DNA of 64,000 bases, taken from Nocardioides cynanchi. Lineage in GTDB: Bacteria > Actinomycetota > Actinomycetes > Propionibacteriales > Nocardioidaceae. A program made the translations under genes and the position numbers. The notes beneath the pieces are model-generated. The model had not been told where the DNA came from, ran no database searches, and saw only the letters and a list, made by a program, of their open reading frames with translations. The stretch covers positions 2,604,001 through 2,668,000 of the forward strand of contig NZ_CP044344.1 in NCBI RefSeq assembly GCF_008761635.1, in the 5' to 3' direction. Shown one piece after another: positions 26,042-34,327 of the stretch (position 1 is the first letter of the stretch; every line of letters starts with the position of its first letter).

Positions 26042-27339
26042 GAGGTCTCACCCCGCAGGCCGGTGCCGTCGCCGGGGGCCACCGGCCGGGTCATCGCGTC
26101 CACGGCCTCCGGGTCGAGGGCGAACAGCTCGGCGAGGGCCGTGGCGTAGGAGACCGCACTGCGGTTGCCCAGCTCCTTGGCCCGGATCGTGGGCTGATGG
26201 ACCAGCTTGTCGGTGACCCGGCGCAGGGTCTGGAGGAGCTCGGCGCGGGTGCTGTCGTCGAGGTCGGGTAGCCGGTGCTCGAGGCGGGCCATCTCGGACT
26301 CCACGACACCGGTGGCCATGGTGCGCAAGGCCACCACGGTGGGGGTCAGCCCGGCGGCGCGGCGGGCCGCGAGGAAGGCGTCCACCTCGCTGGTGACGAT
26401 GGTGCGGACGGCCTCGACCTCGGCGCCGGCCTCGGACTCCTGGAGGTCGCCGGCGAGGTCGGCCAGGGTGACCAGGGTGACGCCGGGCAGGTCAACCACC
26501 GAGGGGTCGATGTCATGGGGCAGCGCGAGGTCGACCATCGCCAGCGGGCCCCGCGCGCCGGCTGCGACGTCGCGGCTGATCAGGATGCCGGTCGCGCCCG
26601 CGCAGGCCACCACGAGGTCGGCCCCGACGATCTCCGACTCGAGGGCACTCATCGGCGCCCAGCGCGCGGCGTACTCGCGGGCGAGGCGCTCGGCCCGCTC
26701 CGGTGTCCGGTTGACGACGACGACCTCGGCGGCCCCGCGGCGTACGACGGTGGCCACGGCGAGGCCGGCCATGCCACCGGCACCCACGACGACGACCCGC
26801 AGACCGCGTACGTCGTCGACCGCGCGGTCGAGCGCGGCGGAGACCAGGGTCGGGGCCGCGCGGTCGATGCCGGTCTCGGCGTGCGCGCGCTTGCCGACGC
26901 GGAGCGCCTGCTGGAACAAGGTGTTGAGGGTCGGACCGACCGAGCCCAGCTCCTGGCCGAGGGCCAGGGCGTCACGGGTCTGGCCGAGGATCTGGGCCTC
27001 GCCGACCGCCATCGAGTCCAGCCCGGCCGCCACCTGGAACAGGTGGGAGACGGCGCCGTCGTCGTAGTGGATGTAGAGGTGCGGCAGGAGTGCCTCCACG
27101 CTCTCGTGCGCCGGCTCGAGGAGGCGCTGCGAGAGGCCCTCGACGCTGCCGTGGAACCGGTCGACGGCGGCGTAGATCTCCATCCGGTTGCAGGTCGCCA
27201 CCACCGTCGCCTCGGAGACGTGGGGGTTGGCCAGCACGTCCTCGATCAGCTTGGTGGCGCCGTCGGCGTCGACGGCGAGCTTCTCCAGCAGCGGGATCGG
27301 CGCCGAGCGGTGGGAGATCCCCACGACCAGGGCGGTCAT
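26038..27339 (-). CDS. hemA: Glutamyl-tRNA reductase
   Basis: First committed enzyme of C5-pathway haem synthesis: reduces glutamyl-tRNA to glutamate-1-semialdehyde with NADPH. The 433-residue protein has the substrate-binding Cys in VATCNRMEIYAA (about residue 50), the motif FQVAAGLDSMAVGEAQILGQ, the NADPH Rossmann motif VVVGAGGMAG (about 180-189) and the C-terminal dimerisation helices. The ATG at 27337-27339 overlaps the rex stop. A much longer open frame continues upstream through rex but is not coding. Coupling to rex places haem synthesis under NADH/NAD+ control, as known for rex-hemACD in Streptomyces. Confidence 0.96.
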   Translation of the reverse strand: MTALVVGISHRSAPIPLLEKLAVDADGATKLIEDVLANPHVSEATVVATCNRMEIYAAVDRFHGSVEGLSQRLLEPAHESVEALLPHLYIHYDDGAVSHLFQVAAGLDSMAVGEAQILGQTRDALALGQELGSVGPTLNTLFQQALRVGKRAHAETGIDRAAPTLVSAALDRAVDDVRGLRVVVVGAGGMAGLAVATVVRRGAAEVVVVNRTPERAERLAREYAARWAPMSALESEIVGADLVVACAGATGILISRDVAAGARGPLAMVDLALPHDIDPSVVDLPGVTLVTLADLAGDLQESEAGAEVEAVRTIVTSEVDAFLAARRAAGLTPTVVALRTMATGVVESEMARLEHRLPDLDDSTRAELLQTLRRVTDKLVHQPTIRAKELGNRSAVSYATALAELFALDPEAVDAMTRPVAPGDGTGLRGETS

Positions 27340-28004
27340 GCGGTCGCCTCCGCCGAGGCCTTGCGCTGCTCGTGGTAGGCCAGGATCTGCAGCTCGATCG
27401 AGAGGTCGACCTTGCGGACGTCGACACCCGGACCGACGGTCAGCACGGTCGGCGCGAAGTTCAGGATGCTGGTGATCCCGACCTCGACCATCTTGTCGGC
27501 GACCGACTGGGCCGCGGCCGCGGGCGTGGCGATCACCCCGATGGCCACCCCCTGCTCGCGCACGATCTGGGTCAGGTCGTCGAAGGGGCGCACGTCCACG
27601 CCGGCCACGATCTCGGTGTGCCGCTCGGGGTCGGCGTCGAGCAGCGCGACGACCCGGAAGCCGCGGCTGCGGAAGCCGGAGTAGTTGGCGAGGGCGTGGC
27701 CGAGGTTGCCGATCCCGACGATCACGACGGGCCAGTCCTGGGTGACCCCGATCTCGCGGGCGATCTGGTAGCGCAGGTAGGCCACGTCGTACCCCACGCC
27801 GCGGGTGCCGTAGCTGCCGAGGTAGGAGAGGTCCTTGCGCAGCTTGGCGCTGTTCACCCCGGCGGCCGCAGCGAGGTCCTCGCTGGAGCAGGTGACGGTC
27901 CCGTCCTCCGTCAGCGTGTTCAGGGCGCGGAGGTAGATCGGGAGTCGCGCCACGGTGGCCTCGGGAATCTCCCGGGCCGTCTCGTGGGACGTCCGTGCGG
28001 TCAA
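27336..28004 (-). CDS. rex: Redox-sensing transcriptional repressor Rex
   Basis: NADH/NAD+ sensor that represses respiratory and haem genes when NADH is low. The N-terminal winged helix (IPEATVARLPIYLRAL; VNSAKLRKDLSYLGSYGTRGVGYDV) is followed by a Rossmann domain with VVIVGIGNLGHALANY and a C-terminal swapped helix. I placed the start at TTG 28002-28004 (LTARTSHETAREIPE) because GGAGAG lies 8 nt upstream; a GTG at 28029-28031, 27 nt upstream in frame, is the alternative and would give 231 residues. Its stop overlaps hemA. A Rex-like operator lies in its own promoter (28079-28107), implying autoregulation. Confidence 0.93.
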   Translation of the reverse strand: MTARTSHETAREIPEATVARLPIYLRALNTLTEDGTVTCSSEDLAAAAGVNSAKLRKDLSYLGSYGTRGVGYDVAYLRYQIAREIGVTQDWPVVIVGIGNLGHALANYSGFRSRGFRVVALLDADPERHTEIVAGVDVRPFDDLTQIVREQGVAIGVIATPAAAAQSVADKMVEVGITSILNFAPTVLTVGPGVDVRKVDLSIELQILAYHEQRKASAEATA

Positions 28005-28078
28005 GGTGTCGTCTCTCCAGCCGACGGACACGGGGGTCGACCCGTGGTGGGACAGGCCCGGCCCGAGCGGCGTCGTTC

Positions 28079-28107
28079 ACTGTAGGAGTTTGTGAACGCG
28101 AGAACAA
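28079..28107 (-). promoter_or_regulatory. rex-hem promoter with embedded Rex operator
   Basis: On the minus strand TTGTTC (28102-28107) and TACAGT (28079-28084) form a -35/-10 pair with a 17-nt spacer. Plus-strand positions 28091-28106 read TGTGAACGCGAGAACA, which matches the Streptomyces Rex site TGTGAACGCGTTCACA at 13 of 16 positions and fills most of the promoter spacer and -35. Binding there would block RNA polymerase, so the rex-hemA-C-D-B operon should be repressed by Rex itself. The left half-site is perfect, the right one imperfect. Confidence 0.65.
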
Positions 28108-28183
28108 AATGACGGAGGCGGAGGACTAGCACACGTGAGATAGGCCACGCACGCGGGGGCCCGGGTCGGCCGGGACCGGCCGG

Positions 28184-28432
28184 TCAGCGGGTCAGGGCGG
28201 CGCGCAGCCGGGCGGGGTCGACCCGCCAGAAGTCGTGCCGGGCACCGTCGACGAGGGTCACCGGGATCTCGTCGCCGTACCGGCGGAGGAGCTCCGGGTC
28301 GTCCGCGACGGAGATCTCGACGTAGTCCTCCCCGAGCTCGGCGCAGACCTGTGCGACAACCGCCCGTGCGTCGTCGCACAGGTGGCAGCCCGGCCGGCTG
28401 TAGAGGGTGACCCGAGCTGCGCTCGCCGTCAC
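28184..28432 (-). CDS. Glutaredoxin-family protein
   Basis: Small thioredoxin-fold protein (82 residues) with an active site CHLC in LYSRPGCHLCDDARAV (about 10-25) and the cis-Pro segment EIPVTLVDG. It matches the DUF836/glutaredoxin-like group, cytoplasmic, with no signal peptide; electron donor and target are unknown. The GTG at 28430-28432 overlaps the stop of the upstream AMP-ligase gene by GTGA, so the two are translated together. A similar glutaredoxin-like gene precedes hemA in mycobacteria (from memory), so its place next to rex-hem is conserved. Confidence 0.88.
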   Translation of the reverse strand: MTASAARVTLYSRPGCHLCDDARAVVAQVCAELGEDYVEISVADDPELLRRYGDEIPVTLVDGARHDFWRVDPARLRAALTR

Positions 28433-30033
28433 TCCAGCAGCCCCAGTGACCGGCGTCGCTCGATCCCGCGGAGCCGGCCCTTCTGCACCTTCCCGGTCAC
28501 CGTCAGCGGCAGCTCGTCGACCACCTCGATCCGGGAGGGCTGCTTGAACCGGGCCAGGCGTACGGCGCAGTGCTCGCGGACGGCGGCGGCCACCTCGGCG
28601 GCGACCGCACCCACGCCGGGGCAGACGTAGGCGACGACGGCCTCGCCGGTGGCCGGGTCCGCGACGCCGATCACCGCCGCGTCGGCGACCGACGCGACCT
28701 CGCGGATGACGTCCTCGACCTCGACCGGGTAGACGTTGAAGCCGGAGACGATGACCAGCTCCTTGAGCCGGTCCACCAGGAAGAGGTCACCGGTGTCGTC
28801 GAGGAAGCCCACGTCGCCGGTGCCCCACCACCCGTCGGGGTCGGGGCCGCCCTCGCCGTCGGGCCAGTAGCCGCTGAACATGTTCGCGCCGCGGATCCAG
28901 ATCTCGCCCGGGTCGTCACCGTCGGGCTCGTGCCCGAGCTCGTCGACGAGCTTGATCTCGATGCCGGGCAGGGCCGCGCCCACCGAGCCGTTCTGGTGCT
29001 CGACGCTGCACAGGGTGCTGGTCACCACCGGTGAGGCCTCGGTGAGGCCGTAGCCCTGGTGCACCGCGATCCCGGTGGCCTCGGTGAACCGCTCGATCAG
29101 CTCCGGCGACAGGGGCGCCGAGCCCGACAGCATCAGCCGGACCGGGCCGAGCCGCTCGCGCAGGTGCTCCTCGGGCAGCCAGTAGGCGAACACCGGCGGC
29201 GCTGCGGGGACGACGCTGACCGCCTCGTCGTCGATCAGGTCGAGCGTCGCCTGGGGGTCGAAGCGCTCGACCAGCACCAGCTTCGCGCGCTGTCGCAGCA
29301 CGCTGCCGAGCACCGCGTTGAGGCCGTAGACGTGGAACAGCGGCAGCACGCCCAGCACGACGTCGTCGCCGTGGATCATCGGCGGGTGGACCTGCGCCGC
29401 CTGGTCGATGTTGGCGATCAGGGCGCGATGGGTCAGCATCGCCGCTCGCGGCCGCCCCGAGGTGCCACTGGTGTAGAGCAGGCAGGCGAGCTTCTCGGGG
29501 TCAGGCAGCGGCGGCACCGGCCGGGGCGCGGCCGCCCGCAGCGCGTCGTACGACTGCTCGCCCTCGACCGGCTCGACCCCGGTCACGAAGACGCGTGGCT
29601 CGTAGGCCCGCTCCAGCAGGTCGGCGTCCAGGTCGCCGGGTTCCCCGGCCAGGGCGGCCCGGACCAGCGCGACGGCCTCACGCACCGGGCCCGCGGTCTC
29701 CTGGTCGGCGATCACCAGGCGCGTGCCGGAGTCGGCGATCATCCGGGCCAGCTCGCCGACGGTCGCCCGCGGGTTCACGGGTACGGCGACCACCTGGGCC
29801 CGCAGCACGCCGAGGTACGACGCGACGAACTCGATCCGGTTGCCCAGCGCCAGCATCACCCGCTGCCCAGCGACCACGCCCTCGGCGCCGAGCCCGGTCG
29901 CCAGCCGCGAGACGTCGTCCTCGAGAGCCGCCCAGGTGACGCTGCGGCCCCCGGACTCGACCACCGCGAGCGCGTCCGGCCGGTCGGCGGCCGCTTCGGC
30001 CACGAGCCAGGACACGTCATGCGTGGTGGGCAT
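28429..30033 (-). CDS. AMP-forming acyl-CoA synthetase / fatty-acid ligase
   Basis: ANL-superfamily ligase of 534 residues that activates a carboxylic acid with ATP and probably CoA. It shows the P-loop LLYTSGTSGRPRAAML (about 175-190), the YGLTEASPVV motif, GWWGTGDVGFLDDTGDL, the hinge DRLKELVIVSGFNVYP and the C-terminal Lys in PLTVTGKVQKGRLR. Substrate, probably a medium or long-chain acid, is not determined. I chose ATG at 30031-30033 (MPTTHDVSWL); GAGTAT lies 7 nt upstream, and the longer open frame lacks family sequence. Divergent from the HAD hydrolase gene and coupled to the glutaredoxin gene. Confidence 0.88.
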   Translation of the reverse strand: MPTTHDVSWLVAEAAADRPDALAVVESGGRSVTWAALEDDVSRLATGLGAEGVVAGQRVMLALGNRIEFVASYLGVLRAQVVAVPVNPRATVGELARMIADSGTRLVIADQETAGPVREAVALVRAALAGEPGDLDADLLERAYEPRVFVTGVEPVEGEQSYDALRAAAPRPVPPLPDPEKLACLLYTSGTSGRPRAAMLTHRALIANIDQAAQVHPPMIHGDDVVLGVLPLFHVYGLNAVLGSVLRQRAKLVLVERFDPQATLDLIDDEAVSVVPAAPPVFAYWLPEEHLRERLGPVRLMLSGSAPLSPELIERFTEATGIAVHQGYGLTEASPVVTSTLCSVEHQNGSVGAALPGIEIKLVDELGHEPDGDDPGEIWIRGANMFSGYWPDGEGGPDPDGWWGTGDVGFLDDTGDLFLVDRLKELVIVSGFNVYPVEVEDVIREVASVADAAVIGVADPATGEAVVAYVCPGVGAVAAEVAAAVREHCAVRLARFKQPSRIEVVDELPLTVTGKVQKGRLRGIERRRSLGLLE

Positions 30034-30132
30034 GGGGGCGATACTCGCACAGGGGCGGAGCGGCCGCAGCGAGCGGCGAAGCGAGCTCGCTCGCGAGCAG
30101 CCATCGGATCGTGAGCCCCTAGAGTTGCTTCC

Positions 30133-31011
30133 GTGACTCCCGAGAAGAGCCGCAGGCCGCTGAACCTCCAGCAGCGCTCGACTCTCGCAGGTGAGGCGGC
30201 CGCCGCTGCCGCGGAGGTGGAGACCGCCCTGGCGACGCCCGCGAACCCCAGCGTCGCGGCGTTCTTCGACGTCGACAACACGATGATGCAGGGCGCCAGC
30301 ATCTTCCACCTGGCCAAGGGCCTGCATCGGCGCGAGTTCTTCACGACCCGGGAGATCCTCTCGGCCGCCTGGAAGCAGGCCTACTTCCGGGTCGTCGGCG
30401 TCGAGGACCCCGACCACGTGGCCGAGACCCGGGCCTCCGCCCTCTCCTTCATCTCCGGGCACACCGTCGCCGAGCTCGAGTCGCTCGGCGAGGAGATCTT
30501 CGACGAGGCGATGGCGCACCGGATCTGGCCCGGCACCCGTGCCCTGGCCCAGATGCACCTCGACCAGGGCGAGCGGGTCTGGCTGGTCACCGCGGCACCG
30601 ATCGAGATCGCCCAGATCATCGCCCGCCGGCTCGGCCTGACCGGAGCCCTGGGCACGGTGGCCGAGCACGTCGACGGCGTCTACACCGGCCGGCTGGTCG
30701 GCGACATGCTGCACGGTCCGGCCAAGGGCGAGGCGATCAAGGCGCTCGCGGCCCGCGAGGGGCTCGACCTCGACGCCTGCTCGGCGTACTCCGACTCCTT
30801 CAACGACCTGACCATGCTGACGCTGGTCGGCGACCCCTGCGCGGTCAACCCGGACGCGCGGCTGCGTGGCTACGCCAAGCAGCACGGCTGGCGGATCCGC
30901 GACTACCGCACCGGGCGCAAGGCGGCGCGGCTCGGGCTGGTGGCCGGCGCCGTGGCCGGGGCCGCCACCGGAGCCGTGGCCGCCGGGGTCGCCGTCCGCC
31001 GCCGTCGCTGA
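30133..31011 (+). CDS. HAD-IB family hydrolase (SerB1-like)
   Basis: Haloacid-dehalogenase-type phosphatase of 292 residues. Motif I is AAFFDVDNTMMQGAS (about 39-53), motif II is LVTAAPIEIA, and motif III/IV is AYSDSFNDLTML. The cap region fits the IB subclass that includes phosphoserine phosphatase-like and acyltransferase-associated proteins. A C-terminal Gly/Ala-rich hydrophobic stretch (about 263-287) ending in RRRR may anchor it to the membrane. The start is GTG at 30133, with TAGAGT 7 nt upstream (leaderless). Substrate unknown; the mycobacterial counterpart near the same genes is annotated SerB1 (from memory). Confidence 0.85.
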   Translation: MTPEKSRRPLNLQQRSTLAGEAAAAAAEVETALATPANPSVAAFFDVDNTMMQGASIFHLAKGLHRREFFTTREILSAAWKQAYFRVVGVEDPDHVAETRASALSFISGHTVAELESLGEEIFDEAMAHRIWPGTRALAQMHLDQGERVWLVTAAPIEIAQIIARRLGLTGALGTVAEHVDGVYTGRLVGDMLHGPAKGEAIKALAAREGLDLDACSAYSDSFNDLTMLTLVGDPCAVNPDARLRGYAKQHGWRIRDYRTGRKAARLGLVAGAVAGAATGAVAAGVAVRRRR

Positions 31012-31033
31012 GCGCGTCGCGCGTGTAAACCGG

Positions 31034-31053
31034 TGTGACAGTTTTCGGTCACA
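31034..31053. promoter_or_regulatory. TGTGAC-N8-GTCACA inverted repeat before the sigma factor gene
   Basis: TGTGAC at 31034-31039 and GTCACA at 31048-31053 form a perfect dyad with an 8-nt centre, 71 nt before the sigma factor start. A -10-like TACCAT lies at 31082-31087. The dyad is in a good place for an operator controlling the sigma gene. The arms point the wrong way for a BldD box, and the spacing does not fit CRP, so the regulator is unknown. Confidence 0.4.
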
Positions 31054-31123
31054 GACTGTTCCGTGCCCGCCGGCGCCCGCCTACCATGAACCGACGCCTT
31101 GACGGACTCGGGAGGGAGTCGCC

Positions 31124-31885
31124 ATGTCGTGGTCGCGGGCCGACTCCGCGCGCGGGCTCGACGACCTGCGCGCCGCGGTTGCGTGCGCCCTCGGCCTGAT
31201 GCCCCAGCCGGCCGGCGTCCCGGCCTGGCTGCTCCTCAGCGAGGCCGTCGTCGGGGGACCTGCGTCGGGGCGACCGGACGGGGAGTACGACGACTCCGAC
31301 CAGGCCGCCTCCTCGGAGGACTCCGCGGCCGAGCGCACCCGGCTGATCGCCCTGGTCGAGCTGGCGCGCAGCGGCGACGTCGATGCGTTCGGCGTGCTCT
31401 ACGATCACTACCAGCCGTCGGTCTACCGCTTCGTCTACTACCGCACCCGGTCCCAGACCCTGGCCGAGGACCTCACCTCCGAGACCTTCCTGCGGGCGCT
31501 GCGCAACATGGCCGGCTTCCGCTGGCAGGGCAAGGACTTCGGCGCGTGGCTGATGACCATCGCCCGCAACCTGTGCACCGACCACTTCAAGGCCGGTCGG
31601 ACCCGGCTCGAGCTGACCACCGAGGACATGGGCGCCCACGACGACGCCACCGAGGGACCCGAGGAGGAGGTGCTCGCCGGGCTGACCAACACGATGCTCC
31701 TCGACGGTCTGCGGCAGCTCTCCGACGAGCAGCGCGACTGCCTGATCATGCGCTTCCTCCAGGGCCTGAGCATCGCCGAGACCGCCGACGTCCTCGGCCG
31801 CAGCGAGGGCGCGGTCAAGCAGCTCCAGCTGCGCGGGGTGCGCAACCTGGCCAAGCTGGTTCCGGCGGGGTGGCGAGATGTGTGA
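31124..31885 (+). CDS. BldN-like RNA polymerase sigma factor (ECF type) with N-terminal extension
   Basis: Extracytoplasmic-function sigma factor of 253 residues. Region 2 runs about 85-150 (AFGVLYDHYQPSVYRFVYYR; AEDLTSETFLRAL; FGAWLMTIARNLCTDHFK) and region 4 about 190-245 (LSDEQRDCLIMRFLQGLS; SEGAVKQLQLRGVRNLAK). The first 75 residues are an extension (GLDDLRAAVACALGLMPQ) resembling the pro-region of Streptomyces BldN, which is removed by proteolysis. The ATG at 31124 has a strong GGGAGGGAG site. The next gene on the strand encodes a DUF5667 protein like RsbN, the anti-sigma of BldN, supporting the assignment. Confidence 0.85.
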   Translation: MSWSRADSARGLDDLRAAVACALGLMPQPAGVPAWLLLSEAVVGGPASGRPDGEYDDSDQAASSEDSAAERTRLIALVELARSGDVDAFGVLYDHYQPSVYRFVYYRTRSQTLAEDLTSETFLRALRNMAGFRWQGKDFGAWLMTIARNLCTDHFKAGRTRLELTTEDMGAHDDATEGPEEEVLAGLTNTMLLDGLRQLSDEQRDCLIMRFLQGLSIAETADVLGRSEGAVKQLQLRGVRNLAKLVPAGWRDV

Positions 31886-31984
31886 GCCGACCACCCCTCG
31901 GGGCGTAACCACACCCCGCCACCCGTCGTTGATCCGGTCGTCCGGCACCCGCCGCGACACCGTTGACCAGGCAGGACGGTTCAC

Positions 31985-33181
31985 GTGATCACGGCACGGC
32001 GCGCCCGGGAGTTCCACGAGCTGGTCGAGGGTGACTCGACCAGCCGTGCCGCGTCGTACGCCGATCTGCTGGCCGTCGTCGGCGGGCTGCGGGCGACCCC
32101 CGCGGCGGTCGCCGACCCGGCGTTCGTCGCCGCCCTCCGCGACCGCCTGATCACCGAGGCCGAGACCGTGCTCGCGGCCGCGGCCGCCGACCAGGCCCAC
32201 CGCGACGAGCGCCTGCGCCTGTCGCCCAGCAAGCCGCAGGTCCGTCGACGCAACCGCCGGCTGGCGGCGGCCATCAGCGGGGTCGTGCTCGTGGGCGGCT
32301 CCGCCACCGTGGCGATCGCCTCGCAGTCGGCGCTGCCGGGCGACGGTCTCTACCCGATCAAGCGCGGCATCGAGAACGCCCAGGCCGGGCTCACCTTCGA
32401 CCGGGCGGCCCGCGGCCAGGTGCTCCTCGACAGCGCCTCGACCCGGCTCGACGAGGCCACCGCGCTGAGCCGGAGCGACGCCGACCCGTCCCTCATCGAC
32501 GACGCGCTCACGGCGTTCAGCACGCAGGCCGCGACCGGGTCCGACCTGCTCGTGCAGGACTACCAGACGTCCGGCCACGAGTCCTCGATCACCGCGGTCC
32601 GGACCTTCACCGCCGACAGCATGGCCCGGCTGCGCGACCTCCAGACACTGGTGCCGGCCGGCTCGCTGCCCTCGCTGCTGCAGGCGGCGCAGGCGCTCGA
32701 CCAGGTGCAGTCGGTCGCGACCCACACCTGCCCGACCTGCTCGGGTCCGTCGGCGGCCGCTGTCCCCACGGTGCTGGCGGAGGCCACGCGGGCCGCCACC
32801 GGCCCCTGGGTCACCGGCAGCAGCGGCGGCCCGAACGGCCCTCACCACCACTCCCCGGGCACCCCTCCGTCCGGGCCGCACCTGCCTCACGTCGGCGGCA
32901 ACCTCCCGCCCGGGAGCGTCACGCAGCCGCCGCCGATCGGCAACCAGACCGACATCGCCACCAGCACCGACGTGCAGCACACCCTGCACGACCTGACCGG
33001 CGGCCTCACCGCAGGCACCTCCGACCCCCTCGGGTCCACGGTCGCCGACACCACCGGCAACGTGCTCGACGCGGTGGGCCAGGTGGGCAACACCGTCACC
33101 GGAGCGATCGGTGACACGGTCGGCGGGCTCGCCAGCGCGCTGCCGTCGGACGTCACCAGCAACCTCCCGCAGCTGCCCTGA
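31985..33181 (+). CDS. DUF5667 protein, probable RsbN-like membrane anti-sigma factor
   Basis: A 398-residue single-pass membrane protein. Cytoplasmic residues 1-90 (EFHELVEGDSTSRAASYADLLAVVGGLR) would bind the sigma factor; a transmembrane helix follows at about 92-112; the DUF5667 domain (LPGDGLYPIKRGIENAQAGLTFDRAARGQ) lies outside; and a long Pro/Gly/His-rich, then Thr/Gly/Val-rich tail covers residues 255-398. RsbN of Streptomyces, encoded downstream of bldN, has the same plan without such a long tail. GTG at 31985 is preceded by AGGACGG. The gap to the sigma gene is 99 nt. The anti-sigma role is inferred from position and domain. Confidence 0.8.
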   Translation: MITARRAREFHELVEGDSTSRAASYADLLAVVGGLRATPAAVADPAFVAALRDRLITEAETVLAAAAADQAHRDERLRLSPSKPQVRRRNRRLAAAISGVVLVGGSATVAIASQSALPGDGLYPIKRGIENAQAGLTFDRAARGQVLLDSASTRLDEATALSRSDADPSLIDDALTAFSTQAATGSDLLVQDYQTSGHESSITAVRTFTADSMARLRDLQTLVPAGSLPSLLQAAQALDQVQSVATHTCPTCSGPSAAAVPTVLAEATRAATGPWVTGSSGGPNGPHHHSPGTPPSGPHLPHVGGNLPPGSVTQPPPIGNQTDIATSTDVQHTLHDLTGGLTAGTSDPLGSTVADTTGNVLDAVGQVGNTVTGAIGDTVGGLASALPSDVTSNLPQLP

Positions 33182-33205
33182 CCCGGCCCCGCGGACGTCG
33201 GTGCG

Positions 33206-34327
33206 TCAGCGCCAGACGGAGGTACGCCGTCCGAGCAGCTCGTAGAGCGACTGCTGGATCGTCTCGCGCACCTGGTCGGTCACGTTGAAGACCAGCATCG
33301 GGTCGTCGGCTGCCCCGGCGTCGTACTCGTCGGTGCGGATCGGCTCGCCGAACTCCAGCAGCCACTTCGACGGGAGCGGGACCAGGCCGAGCGGCCCGAG
33401 CCACGGGAAGAACGGCGTCACCGGCACGTAGGGGACGCCCAGGAGCCGGGCCAGCGCGGGCACGTTCCCGACGAGCGGGTAGATCTCCTCGGCACCGACC
33501 ACCGAGAGCGGCACGATCGGAACCCCGGTACGGATCGCGGCGGCCACGAAGCCACCCCGGCCGAAGCGCTGGAGCTTGTAGCGGTCGCTGAACGGCTTGC
33601 CGATCCCCTTGAAGCCCTCGGGCCAGACCCCGACCAGCTCGCCTCCGGCGAGCATCCGCTCGGCGTCCTCGTTGCAGGCCAGCGTGGCGCCGCCCTTGCG
33701 AGCCAGGCTGCTCACGACCGGCATCCGGAAGACCAGGTCGGCGCCGAGCGGCCGCAGGAAGCGGCCGGTGTGGTCGTGGATGGACAGCATCGTCATCAGC
33801 CCGTCCATGGGCAGGGTCCCGGAGTGGTTGGACACCACCAGCGCGCCGCCCTCGGCCGGCAGGTTGTCCGCGCCGCGGACCTCCACCCGGAACCACTTCT
33901 GCGCGATCGGTCGCAGCGCCGCCATCAGCAGGCGCTCGGCGACCTCGGGGTCGAAGCCGTACTCGTCGACCTCGTAGTCACCGGTCATCCGCCGCCTGAG
34001 GAACGCCAGGAACGCGGCCAGCTGCGGCTCCCAGTCGTCGCCGAGCACCTGGACGGCAGCGGACTGGAGCGCGCCCAGCCACTCGCCGGGCGAGATGCCG
34101 GCCAGGGGCGCACGGTCCGAGGTCGTGACCGGGGGCCGCCGCCCGACGAGCTCCGGCTCCGGCTCCGGCTCCGGCGCGGGCGCCGCGGTGCGGCGGGCGT
34201 TGGTACGGCGTGGCGGGGCCGCCGCGTCACCGGCCAGCGTGCGTGAGGCCCGCGACGGACGGTCGCTGCCGGTGCCCCGGCCGGGGCGGCCGCCGGTGCC
34301 GATCGGGATGACCTCGGCGTCACCCAC
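33206..34327 (-). CDS. Lysophospholipid acyltransferase family protein (PlsC-like)
   Basis: Glycerolipid acyltransferase-like protein of 373 residues. A disordered, Arg/Pro/Glu-rich N-terminus (to about 75, including an EPEPEPEPE run) precedes the PlsC-like domain: VVSNHSGTLPMDGLM is the catalytic His/Asp block (about 163-177), with WPEGFKGIGKPFSDRYKL and IVPLSVVGAEEIYP downstream. It probably acylates a lysophospholipid or related lipid at the membrane face. I chose GTG at 34325-34327, which overlaps the epimerase stop by 8 nt. The epimerase-acyltransferase pair matches Rv0501-Rv0502 order in M. tuberculosis (from memory). Convergent with the DUF5667 gene. Confidence 0.85.
   Translation of the reverse strand: MGDAEVIPIGTGGRPGRGTGSDRPSRASRTLAGDAAAPPRRTNARRTAAPAPEPEPEPELVGRRPPVTTSDRAPLAGISPGEWLGALQSAAVQVLGDDWEPQLAAFLAFLRRRMTGDYEVDEYGFDPEVAERLLMAALRPIAQKWFRVEVRGADNLPAEGGALVVSNHSGTLPMDGLMTMLSIHDHTGRFLRPLGADLVFRMPVVSSLARKGGATLACNEDAERMLAGGELVGVWPEGFKGIGKPFSDRYKLQRFGRGGFVAAAIRTGVPIVPLSVVGAEEIYPLVGNVPALARLLGVPYVPVTPFFPWLGPLGLVPLPSKWLLEFGEPIRTDEYDAGAADDPMLVFNVTDQVRETIQQSLYELLGRRTSVWR

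Noticed and set aside
27336-28031. GTG at 28029-28031 as the rex start
   Set aside because: It would add nine residues without family similarity and has no good ribosome site; the TTG at 28002-28004 has GGAGAG 8 nt upstream. Not excluded.
31034-31053. BldD box controlling the BldN-like sigma gene
   Set aside because: BldD sites have TNAC...GTNA arms; here the arms are GTGAC...GTCAC with an 8-nt gap.
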